Assembly: GCF_018122625.2 (NCBI RefSeq)
Contig: NZ_JAGQFT020000005.1
Coordinates: forward strand, 1-64,000
DNA: 64,000 bases
Source of the DNA: Coralloluteibacterium stylophorae
GTDB lineage: Bacteria; Pseudomonadota; Gammaproteobacteria; Xanthomonadales; Xanthomonadaceae
Reading direction: 5' to 3'
Positions 57,388-64,000 of the stretch are shown one piece after another. The position numbers and the translations under genes are program-made. Each line of letters begins with the position of its first letter. Positions within the stretch are counted from its first letter, which is position 1. The notes under the pieces are model-generated. The model saw nothing but the letters and a program-made list of their open reading frames with translations. It searched no databases and had not been told where the DNA came from.

Positions 57388-58599
57388 TCAGTAGAAGGTG
57401 AAGCTGTTCTCGAGTTCGGCGTCGTCGAGGTCGAGCTCGTATACGCCCTCGGCCGACGCGGTCGGACGCGGCGGCGCGTCGAGCCGCTCCGCCAGCGCTT
57501 CCCAGTCCTCGACGTGGCCGTCCATGCCCTGCGCGGCGAGCAGGCGGCGGTCGAGCGGAAGGCCCGCGGCCAGCGCATGCGCGACGTGCACGGCGGTGGT
57601 GGTGCCGAAGGCATCCTCGTGCGCCTGCGCCGGCCGTGCCTGCCAGGCCACGGCGTTGACGATCTCGCGCGGCAGCGCCCACAGGTGCAGCAGGTAGGCG
57701 CCGGCGACCGAGTGCGCCGGCGGCAGGTCCTGCGCGTCCCACTCGTCGCCGGCGAAGAGGTCGGCTACGGCCTCGTTGCGCAGCGGCAGCAGGCGCCCGA
57801 TCTCGGCCAGGGTGGCGGCGGTCGCGACCATGCCCGGGTTCAGTCCGGCGGCCTCGGCGCCCAGCCCGCGCAGGAGCCGGGTGGCGATCTGCGCGCCCAG
57901 CAGGGCGCGTTGCTGCAGGCTCGCCTGCGCCTGCGGCGAACCGACCTCGCCGAAGGCCTCCGCTGCCAGCACCACGCCGATCAGGGTGTCCATGCCGAGG
58001 CGGACCAGGGCCTGGCCGAGGTCGACGATCGGCGAGCCGCGGTTGTAGAGCGCGGAGTTGCTGAGCTGCAGCACCTTGGCGGTGACCGCCGGGCTGCCGC
58101 GCAGCAGCTCGATGATCCGGCTGCTGTCGCTGTTGGGGTCGGTCGCCAGGCTCATCAGCGACAGGGCGATGCCCGGAGGTGCCGGCAGCTTGCCCAGCGC
58201 GGTGATCTCGCGGCGCAGGCGCGGGTCGTCGAGCATCGCCGCGAGACGGTTGACCATGTCCAGCGCCGTGGTGAGGTCGCCGGGCTCCAGCGGCGTGGTC
58301 ATCACCCGGTGCGCGAGGTCGAGCTGGCCGATGGCGTCGGCGTCGGCGGCATAGCGCAACACGGCGAAGCGCATCATCCCGGGCGCGATCGCACCGCACT
58401 GCTCGAGCAGGTCGCGGGTCGCCGCGCGCGAGGATTCGAGATGGATCACCGCCGCATCGAAGGCGCGGCCGGCCAGCACGTCGGCCAGTACCGCCGGATC
58501 CTCCAGCGCCACCACGTCCCAGTCCGGACGCAGTTCCAGCAGGGCGCGCTCCAGCGCGTGCAGGCGGCTCGACTGGTCGTCGACGATGAGAAGGTGCAT
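57388..58599 (-). CDS. HDOD signalling protein with degenerate receiver
   Basis: A 403-residue protein. The N-terminal 115 residues follow the receiver fold (MHLLIVDDQSSRLHALERAL), but the phosphoacceptor position reads AAVIHLESS, with His where Asp is expected, so it is probably not phosphorylated. The HDOD domain follows (about 135-330: TALGKLPAPPGIALSLMSLA, LQLSNSALYNRGSPIVDLGQ, ALVRLGMDTLIGVVLAAEAF). The C-terminus is acidic (YELDLDDAELENSFTFY). HDOD proteins are output or adaptor domains in signalling and motility. A sigma-28-like promoter lies directly upstream, facing away from the flhB promoter. The start is ATG 58599; the very long frame through it upstream is a shadow. Confidence 0.85.
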   Translation of the reverse strand: MHLLIVDDQSSRLHALERALLELRPDWDVVALEDPAVLADVLAGRAFDAAVIHLESSRAATRDLLEQCGAIAPGMMRFAVLRYAADADAIGQLDLAHRVMTTPLEPGDLTTALDMVNRLAAMLDDPRLRREITALGKLPAPPGIALSLMSLATDPNSDSSRIIELLRGSPAVTAKVLQLSNSALYNRGSPIVDLGQALVRLGMDTLIGVVLAAEAFGEVGSPQAQASLQQRALLGAQIATRLLRGLGAEAAGLNPGMVATAATLAEIGRLLPLRNEAVADLFAGDEWDAQDLPPAHSVAGAYLLHLWALPREIVNAVAWQARPAQAHEDAFGTTTAVHVAHALAAGLPLDRRLLAAQGMDGHVEDWEALAERLDAPPRPTASAEGVYELDLDDAELENSFTFY

Positions 58600-58632
58600 G
58601 GCAGGTCCGCGGGTCGGGTTTCGTCGCCAGCG

Positions 58633-58659
58633 GTATCGGCCGCGGCTGAACCGCCTTGA
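58633..58659 (-). promoter_or_regulatory. probable sigma-28 promoter of the HDOD gene
   Basis: On the minus strand TCAAGGCG (58659-58652), an 11-base spacer and GCCGATAC (58640-58633) match the FliA consensus; the -10 box is identical to that of flgM and the -35 box agrees at 4 of 8. The leader would be about 27 bases. Confidence 0.6.
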
Positions 58660-58675
58660 GTCGCGTTCCGTGATC

Positions 58676-58691
58676 CGGCACGCGGTTTGCA
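58676..58691 (+). promoter_or_regulatory. sigma-54 promoter of flhB
   Basis: CGGCACGCGGTTTGCA: GG at 58677-58678 and GC at 58689-58690 with ten bases between. The flhB ATG is 68 bases downstream. It is only 17 bases from the divergent sigma-28-like site. Confidence 0.82.
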
Positions 58692-58758
58692 GGATCCGAC
58701 GCGCCGGCGCGGCGCGCGCCGGTCGACGCGGGCGCACCCGTGCGGAGCGCCCACGGCG

Positions 58759-59892
58759 ATGGCGGAAGGCGAAGACGGCCAGGAAAAGACCGAACAGCCA
58801 AGCGAAAAACGGCTGCGCGACGCCCGCGAGAAAGGCCAGATCGCGCGCTCCCGCGAGCTCAACACGGCGCTGGTGTTCGTCGCCATCGCCGGCGGGCTGC
58901 TGGCCATGGGTGGCCACCTGGCGCACGCGGCGCTGGGCTGGATGCGCGAGGCGCTGTCCTTCGACGTCGCCCGCATGGGCGACCTGCGCCGGCTGCCGGT
59001 CCATTTCGGCGAGCTGCTCGGCGGCCTGCTCTGGCACGCGCTGCCGCTGATGGCGCTGTGCCTGGCGGCCGGCCTGGTCGCGCCGATGCTGCTGTCGGGC
59101 CTGCGCTTCAACAGCCAGTCGCTGGTGCCGGACTTCAAGCGCATGAACCCGGCTGCCGGGCTCAAGCGCATCTATGGGCGCGAGGGCGCGGTCGAGCTGC
59201 TGAAGGGCATCCTGCGCGTGCTGCTGATCGGCATCGCCGCGGGCCTGGTCCTGTGGGGCGCCTTCGGCAGCCTGCTGGCGCTGATCAACCAGCCGCTGGA
59301 GACCGCCGCCGCACAGGGGCTGGGGCTGACCGTGCGCCTGGTGCTGGTCATGACCTGCGCCCTGGTCGCCCTGGCCGCCGCCGACGTGCCCTACCAGCTC
59401 TGGAGCCACCGCCAGAAGCTGATGATGAGCCGCCAGGAACTGCGCGACGAGATGAAGGAGTCCGAGGGCAGTCCCGAGGTCAAGGGTCGCGTGCGCCGCC
59501 TGCAGCAGGAGATGGCGCAGCGGCGGATGATGGAGGACGTGCCGAAGGCCGACGTCATCGTCGTCAACCCGACGCACTACGCGGTGGCGCTGAAGTACGA
59601 CGCCGGCAGCATGGGCGCGCCGCGGGTGGTGGCCAAGGGCGTGGACGAGGTCGCCCACCGCATCCGCGGCGTCGCCGAATCGGCGCGCGTGCCGGTGATC
59701 TCGGCGCCGCCGCTGGCCCGCGCCCTGCACCGCGAGGTCAAGATCGGCCAGGAGATCCCGGTCAAGCTCTACGCCGCGGTGGCGCAGGTCCTGTCCTACC
59801 TCTACCAGCTGCGCGAATGGACTCCCGGCCGGGGCGTCCCGCAGCCGAGCCTGGGGGCGGTGAAGCTGCCGCCGGGGTTCGAGGATGTGTGA
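58759..59892 (+). CDS. flhB: flagellar export switch protein FlhB
   Basis: A 377-residue protein with four membrane helices and a cytoplasmic domain. The self-cleavage motif NPTH is at 270-273 (DVIVVNPTHYAVALKYD), and the N-terminal EKTEQPSEKRLRDAREKGQI is a family hallmark. It changes substrate choice from rod/hook to filament when FliK signals. ATG 58759 is chosen by this start. It has its own sigma-54 site; the composite repeat with the 228-base array separates it from flhA. Confidence 0.96.
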   Translation: MAEGEDGQEKTEQPSEKRLRDAREKGQIARSRELNTALVFVAIAGGLLAMGGHLAHAALGWMREALSFDVARMGDLRRLPVHFGELLGGLLWHALPLMALCLAAGLVAPMLLSGLRFNSQSLVPDFKRMNPAAGLKRIYGREGAVELLKGILRVLLIGIAAGLVLWGAFGSLLALINQPLETAAAQGLGLTVRLVLVMTCALVALAAADVPYQLWSHRQKLMMSRQELRDEMKESEGSPEVKGRVRRLQQEMAQRRMMEDVPKADVIVVNPTHYAVALKYDAGSMGAPRVVAKGVDEVAHRIRGVAESARVPVISAPPLARALHREVKIGQEIPVKLYAAVAQVLSYLYQLREWTPGRGVPQPSLGAVKLPPGFEDV

Positions 59893-60870
59893 GGGGTGGG
59901 GAACGGGGAACGGGGAACGGGGAACCGGGAACCGGGAGCCGGGAATCGGGAATCGGGAATCGGGAATGGCGGCGTGGCCGCGGTGTCCGGCGTTTCCTCG
60001 CCGAGGGTGAGGTGAGGGCGCGCGTGTTGCTGTGGGAGGGGCTTCAGCCCCGACGGGCGCCGGGTCGGGGCTGAAGCCCCTCCCACGGGCGACGGGCCAT
60101 GCTTGGATGGTTCCCGGTGCTTCCACCCGGCGACCGGGGTTCGCGGATGTGGGCGGTGAGGTGGAGCGGGGAATCGGGAATCGGGAATCGGGAATGGCGG
60201 CGTGGCCGCGGTGTCCGGCGTTTCCTCGCCGATGGTGAGGTGAGGGCGCGCGTGTTGCTGTGGGAGGGGCTTCAGCCCCGACGGGCGCCGGGTCGGGGCT
60301 GAAGCCCCTCCCACAGGCGACGGGCCATGCTTGGACGGTTCCCAGTGCTTCCACCCGGCGACCGGGGTTCGCGGATGAGAGCGGTGAGGTGGAGCGGGGA
60401 ATCGGGAATCGGGACTCGGGAATGGCGGCGTGGCCGCGGTGTCCGGCGTCTCCTCGCCGAGGGTGAGGTGAGGGCGCGCCTGTTGCTGTGGGAGGGGCTT
60501 CAGCCCCGACGGGCGCCGGGTCGGGGCTGAAGCCCCTCCCACAGGCGACGGGCCATGCTTGGACGGTTCCCGGTGCTTCCACCCGGCGACCGGGGTTCGC
60601 GGATGTGGGCGGTGAGGTGGCGCGGGGAATCGGGAATGGGGAATCGGGAATGGCGGCGGCGCCGCGGTGTCCGGTTTCTCCTCGCCGAGGATGAGGTGAG
60701 GGCACGCCTGTTGCTGTGGGAGCGGCTTCAGCCCCGACGGGCGCCAGGTCGGGGCTGAAGCCCCTCCCACAGGCGACGACCATCCATTCCCGATTCCCCA
60801 TTCCCCATTCCCCATTCCCGATTCCCCATTCCCGGCCCATTTCCGACTCCCCATTCCCGCTCCATCCGCA
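59893..60870. repeat. composite inverted repeat between flhB and flhA
   Basis: The largest copy of the element. A G-rich arm (GGGGAAC and GGGAATC copies, 59896-59964) starts immediately after flhB. A C-rich arm (CCCGATTCCCCATTCCCC to CCCGCTCCATCC, 60786-60868) ends four bases before the flhA sigma-54 site. The interior is a tandem array. No gene is present; short frames in the array are repeats of one sequence. Confidence 0.85.
59965..60783 (+). repeat. 228-base tandem repeat, about 3.6 copies
   Basis: The marker AATGGCGGCG recurs at 59965, 60193, 60421 and 60649, exactly 228 bases apart. Each full unit contains a REP pair with 23-base inverted arms (60032-60054 with 60064-60086 in the first copy) starting GTGGGAGGGG, and a segment of heptamers. 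Copies differ at only a few positions, which suggests recent expansion. Confidence 0.92.
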
Positions 60871-60871
60871 C

Positions 60872-60887
60872 TGGCACAAACCCTGCA
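60872..60887 (+). promoter_or_regulatory. sigma-54 promoter of flhA
   Basis: TGGCACAAACCCTGCA: GG at 60873-60874 and GC at 60885-60886 with ten bases between. The flhA ATG is 116 bases further on, giving a leader of about 100 bases without evident genes. Confidence 0.85.
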
Positions 60888-61002
60888 TCCCCCGCCGCGT
60901 CGCTCCCGCGAGGCCGTGCTGCCGTGATCCGATCCGAGGTCCTCCACGTCGCTCTCCACCGTCGCGCCCCGCGCGGCGTCGCGTGCCGCGGGGCGCGCTG
61001 AG

Positions 61003-63090
61003 ATGGCGGCGACGCAGGCGGCGCAGGGGGTGAAGTTCGGGCAGGTGGTGCGCCAGGGGCTCGGCGCGCCGCTGATCGTGATGGCGATGCTGGCGATGGT
61101 GGTGGTGCCGCTGCCGCCGCTGGTGCTCGATGCGCTCTTCAGCTTCAACATCGCGCTGTCGATGGTGGTGCTGCTGGGCGTGGTCTACATCAAGCGCCCG
61201 CTGGAATTCTCGATCTTCCCGACCGTGCTGCTGATGGTCACGCTGCTGCGCCTGGCGCTGAACGTGGCCTCGACCCGCGTGGTGCTGCTCAACGGCCACA
61301 AGGGCCCGGGCGCGGCCGGGCATGTGATCGAGTCCTTCGCCGACTTCGTGGTCGGCGGCAGCTTCGCGGTGGGCCTGGTGGTGTTCACCATCCTCACCAT
61401 CATCAATTTCGTGGTGATCACCAAGGGCGCCACGCGCATCTCCGAGGTCTCCGCGCGCTTCATCCTCGACGCCCTGCCCGGCAAGCAGATGGCGATCGAC
61501 GCCGACCTCAACGCCGGCCTGCTCTCGCGCGAGGACGCCAAGCTGCGCCGCCAGGAGGTCCGCGAGGAGGCCGACTTCTACGGCTCCATGGACGGTGCCT
61601 CCAAGTTCATCCGCGGCGACGCCATCGCCGCGATCCTGATCCTGTTCATCAACCTCATCGGCGGCCTGGTCATCGGCATGGCCCAGCACGGGCTGTCGTT
61701 CTCCCAGGCCGGCACCACCTACGTGCTGCTGGCGATCGGCGACGGCCTGGTGGCGCAGATCCCGGGCCTGCTGGTCTCGGTCGCGGTGGCGATGCTGGTC
61801 AGCCGCGCCACCGGCGCGCAGGACATGGGCAAGGCGGTGCAGGGCCAGGTCTTCGGCCAGTACAAGGCGCTGATGATCACCTCGATCCTGCTCGGCGTGG
61901 TCGGCCTGGTGCCGGGCATGCCGAACCTGGCGTTCCTGAGTCTGTCGGCGATCACCGGCTACGCCGCCTGGGTGCTCTACAGGAAGTCGAAGAAGGACGA
62001 GGCGCCCGCCGCCGAGGTCGCGCCCGTCGGCGCCGACGGCGCGCCGATGCCGGCGCCGACGCCGGAGCTGTCCTGGGACGAGCTGCGCCCGGTCGACGCG
62101 CTCGGCCTGGAGGTCGGCTACCGCCTGATTCCGCTGGTCGACGCGTCCAAGGGCGGCGGCCTGATGGCGCGGATCAAGGCCGCGCGGCGCAAGCTGACCC
62201 AGGACCTGGGCTTCCTGGTGCCGGCGGTGCACATCCGCGACAACCTCGAGCTCGGCCCCGGCACCTACCGGGTCCTGGTCCACGGCGTGCCGGTCGCCAC
62301 CGGCGAACTGCACCCGGACCGCGAGATGGCGCTCGACCCGGGCCGCGTCTACGGCAACCTCGAGGGCATCGCCGGCAAGGACCCGGCCTTCGGCCTGGAC
62401 GCGGTGTGGATCCTGCCGGCGCAGCGCGCCGAGGCCGAGGCGCTGGGCTATACCGTGGTCGACGCCAGCACCGTGGTCGCCACCCATATCTCGCACCTGG
62501 TCCGCGAGCACGCCGCCGAACTGCTCGGCCACGAGGAGGTGCAGGAGCTCCTGGCCACCCTCGGCAAGGCCGCGCCCAAGCTGGTCGAGGACCTCACGCC
62601 CAAGGCCCTGCCGCTGTCGGTGATCGTGCGCGTCCTGCAGAACCTGGTGTCGGAGAAGGTCCCCGTGCGGCAGATGCGGCAGATCGCCGAGGCCCTGATC
62701 GAGCACGCGCCGATGACCCAGGACCCGGCCGCGCTCACCGCCGCGGTGCGCACCGCGCTCGGTCGCTTCATCGTCCAGGAGATCAACGGCATGGCGCCGG
62801 AGCTGCCGGTGTACACGCTCAACCCGGGGCTCGAGCGCGTGCTGCAGGACTCCGTGTCCGGTGGCGGCGGCGCCGTCGAGCCCGGCCTCGCCGAGCGCCT
62901 GCACGGCAGCCTCGGCGACTGCGTGCAGCGTCAGCAGGCCGTCGGCGAGCCCGCCGTCCTCCTGGTCCCCGGCGCCGTGCGCTCGGTGCTGGCCCGCCTC
63001 ACCCGCCACAGCGTCCCCGGCCTGTCGGTGCTGGCCTACGGCGAGGTGCCGGAGGACAAGCGGCTGAAGCTGATCGGGTCGATAGGGTAG
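61003..63090 (+). CDS. flhA: flagellar export-gate protein FlhA
   Basis: A 695-residue protein: eight membrane helices in the first 330 residues and a large cytoplasmic domain that binds chaperone-substrate complexes. The FHIPEP-family segments include LLRLALNVASTRVVLLNGHK, GFVVGGSF-like SFADFVVGGSFAVGLVVF, and KGATRISEVSARFILDALPG with KQMAIDADLNAGL. Length is normal. It has its own sigma-54 site. flhF follows after another composite repeat. Confidence 0.96.
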   Translation: MAATQAAQGVKFGQVVRQGLGAPLIVMAMLAMVVVPLPPLVLDALFSFNIALSMVVLLGVVYIKRPLEFSIFPTVLLMVTLLRLALNVASTRVVLLNGHKGPGAAGHVIESFADFVVGGSFAVGLVVFTILTIINFVVITKGATRISEVSARFILDALPGKQMAIDADLNAGLLSREDAKLRRQEVREEADFYGSMDGASKFIRGDAIAAILILFINLIGGLVIGMAQHGLSFSQAGTTYVLLAIGDGLVAQIPGLLVSVAVAMLVSRATGAQDMGKAVQGQVFGQYKALMITSILLGVVGLVPGMPNLAFLSLSAITGYAAWVLYRKSKKDEAPAAEVAPVGADGAPMPAPTPELSWDELRPVDALGLEVGYRLIPLVDASKGGGLMARIKAARRKLTQDLGFLVPAVHIRDNLELGPGTYRVLVHGVPVATGELHPDREMALDPGRVYGNLEGIAGKDPAFGLDAVWILPAQRAEAEALGYTVVDASTVVATHISHLVREHAAELLGHEEVQELLATLGKAAPKLVEDLTPKALPLSVIVRVLQNLVSEKVPVRQMRQIAEALIEHAPMTQDPAALTAAVRTALGRFIVQEINGMAPELPVYTLNPGLERVLQDSVSGGGGAVEPGLAERLHGSLGDCVQRQQAVGEPAVLLVPGAVRSVLARLTRHSVPGLSVLAYGEVPEDKRLKLIGSIG

Positions 63091-63093
63091 GGA

Positions 63094-63435
63094 GGCGGGT
63101 AGAGCGGGAATCGGGAAACGGGACGCGGGACCCGGGGGTGAGGCACGGGCCCGGGCGCGGGGCCGGAAGCCAGGCCGACGTGACGGGCTCGCGCCCACTC
63201 GCGAGGGAAGGGCTGGTAGAGCGTAGCCGCGCACGGTCTGCCCGTCGCCGCCGGCAGGTAGCGCTCCGAATCCGCTTCCCGACCTCCCTCGCAGCGGGGA
63301 GGGAGCAGGGCGCAGGGCGACACGGGCTCACGCGGCACCGGCAGGCCGTCCCCGAGGACCGCCCGAAGCGTCCCGCCCCGACCCCTGCAGCTCCCGGGTC
63401 CCCATTCCCGCTTCCCGATTCCCGGCCCACCGTTC
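63094..63435. repeat. composite inverted repeat between flhA and flhF
   Basis: The left arm follows the flhA stop (GGGTAGAGCGGGAATCGGG and GGGACGCGGGACCCGG, 63098-63136). The inverted right arm (CCCGGGTCCCCATTCCCGC and CCCGATTCCCGG, about 63388-63428) ends about ten bases from the flhF sigma-54 site. No REP is inside; 63137-63387 shows no recognisable gene or structure. Confidence 0.8.
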
Positions 63436-63451
63436 TGGCACGCCAGTTGCA
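63436..63451 (+). promoter_or_regulatory. sigma-54 promoter of flhF
   Basis: TGGCACGCCAGTTGCA: GG at 63437-63438 and GC at 63449-63450 with ten bases between. This is the closest match to the consensus TGGCACG-N4-TTGCA in the window. The flhF ATG is 34 bases downstream. Confidence 0.93.
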
Positions 63452-63484
63452 ACAAGAGCCCCGACACGTTCCCGGGGCCTTCCC

Positions 63485-64000
63485 ATGCGAATCCGACGGT
63501 TCACCGCTCCCGACATGCGCACGGCCCTGGCCCAGGTCCGCGATGCGCTGGGGGCCGACGCGGTCATCCTCTCCAACAAGCGCGGCGAGCACGGCATCGA
63601 GATCGTGGCCGCGACCGACTACGACGAGGCGCAGGTGCAGCAGGCCCTGCGCGCGGCGATGCCGGAACCGCGGCAGCCGGAGCCCGCACCCGCGATGCCG
63701 CCCCCGCCGCCGGCGCCGGTGATGCAGGCGACGCCCGTCCCGGCCGCCGGGATCCCGGCGGCCCGCGCCGACCTCGACGACATGCCGGCGCCGACCCTGT
63801 CCTTCGCCGCGCGCCTGGCCGCCATGCAGCAGGCCCAGCCGCAGCCGGGTCCGCCGCAGGCGGAGGCCTTCGCCGTGGCGCCGCCGCGCGCCCCGGTCGC
63901 GCCGCAGGCCGCGCCGACGCCCGCCGCCGCGCAGCAGCCGGCCCCGGTTCCCGTCGCCACGCCGGAGCCGGCGCTGCCGTCCCCGGCCACGCCCTCGGCC
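63485..64000 (+). CDS. flhF: flagellar placement GTPase FlhF (5' part only)
   Basis: The first 172 residues of an SRP-type GTPase that sets the polar site of the flagellum; the gene runs off the window. The B-domain start MRIRRFTAPDMRTALAQVRD and ALGADAVILSNKRGEHGIEI matches FlhF, followed by a long Pro/Ala-rich linker (PPPPPAPVMQATPVPAAG and similar). The NG GTPase domain would lie beyond the end. The sigma-54 site 34 bases upstream is near consensus. Presence of flhF suggests a polar flagellum. Confidence 0.93.
   Translation, partial: MRIRRFTAPDMRTALAQVRDALGADAVILSNKRGEHGIEIVAATDYDEAQVQQALRAAMPEPRQPEPAPAMPPPPPAPVMQATPVPAAGIPAARADLDDMPAPTLSFAARLAAMQQAQPQPGPPQAEAFAVAPPRAPVAPQAAPTPAAAQQPAPVPVATPEPALPSPATPSA

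Noticed and set aside
60032-60758. Several 67-68-codon frames before flhA
   Set aside because: They repeat every 228 bases and are translations of the same repeat unit including REP palindromes; no ribosome binding sites.
57388-63234. A 1948-codon open frame on the minus strand across flhB and flhA
   Set aside because: Only its last 404 codons (HDOD gene) look like protein. The rest is a shadow of the plus-strand genes caused by high GC at third positions, with Arg/His/Gln-rich composition and repeat-derived segments.

Overview
The window is about 70 % GC and reads as chromosome of a Xanthomonadaceae/Lysobacteraceae-type gammaproteobacterium (Lysobacter, Luteimonas or a relative). The evidence is the flagellar gene order with its own rpoN and fleQ, the GTAG-headed REP palindromes, the G-rich heptamer repeats between genes, and a TonB receptor next to a TPR sulfotransferase. 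This placement comes from gene content and repeats, not from a database search.

Layout. 0.2-5.6 kb: a TonB-dependent receptor facing a tatD/TPR-sulfotransferase pair. 5.8-11.7 kb: housekeeping genes (hrpB, an RluE-like pseudouridine synthase, an ABC exporter half-transporter, folE). 11.9-49.2 kb: the flagellar locus. On the minus strand lie flgA and flgM-flgN plus a histidine kinase. On the plus strand run cheV, flgBCDE, flgFGHI, flgJKL, fliC, fliD-fliS-(fliT-like)-(FliS-like)-pilZ-like, a LuxR-type regulator, rpoN, a receiver protein, fleQ, fliEFGHIJK, fliLMNOP and fliQR. 49.2-58.6 kb: a block entirely on the minus strand interrupts the locus between fliR and flhB. It holds a caa3-type oxidase operon (subunit II, fused subunits I+III, a small membrane protein, CtaG, a three-CxxCH cytochrome c, an MpaB-family protein), a small unknown gene, xthA and an HDOD gene. 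58.7-64 kb: flhB, flhA and the start of flhF.

Regulation. I read ten sigma-54 -24/-12 sites (flgA, flgB, flgF, flgJ, fliE, fliL, fliQ, flhB, flhA, flhF), all with the canonical 10 bases between GG and GC. I also read four sigma-28 sites with 11-base spacers (flgM, cheV, fliC, HDOD gene). This fits the usual hierarchy: FleQ with RpoN drives the basal body, hook and export genes, FlgM restrains the late sigma factor, and sigma-28 drives the filament and signalling genes. fliA itself is not in the window.

Most unusual feature. Nearly every operon junction is filled by a composite repeat. G-rich GGGAATC/GGGAACA heptamers start just after a stop codon, and an inverted C-rich copy ends just before the next promoter. 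The interior often holds inverted REP palindromes. At seven sigma-54 promoters the outer end of this element (CCCG followed by a C-rich run) lies 12-16 bp upstream of the -24 GG. One copy has expanded into a 228-bp tandem array upstream of flhA.
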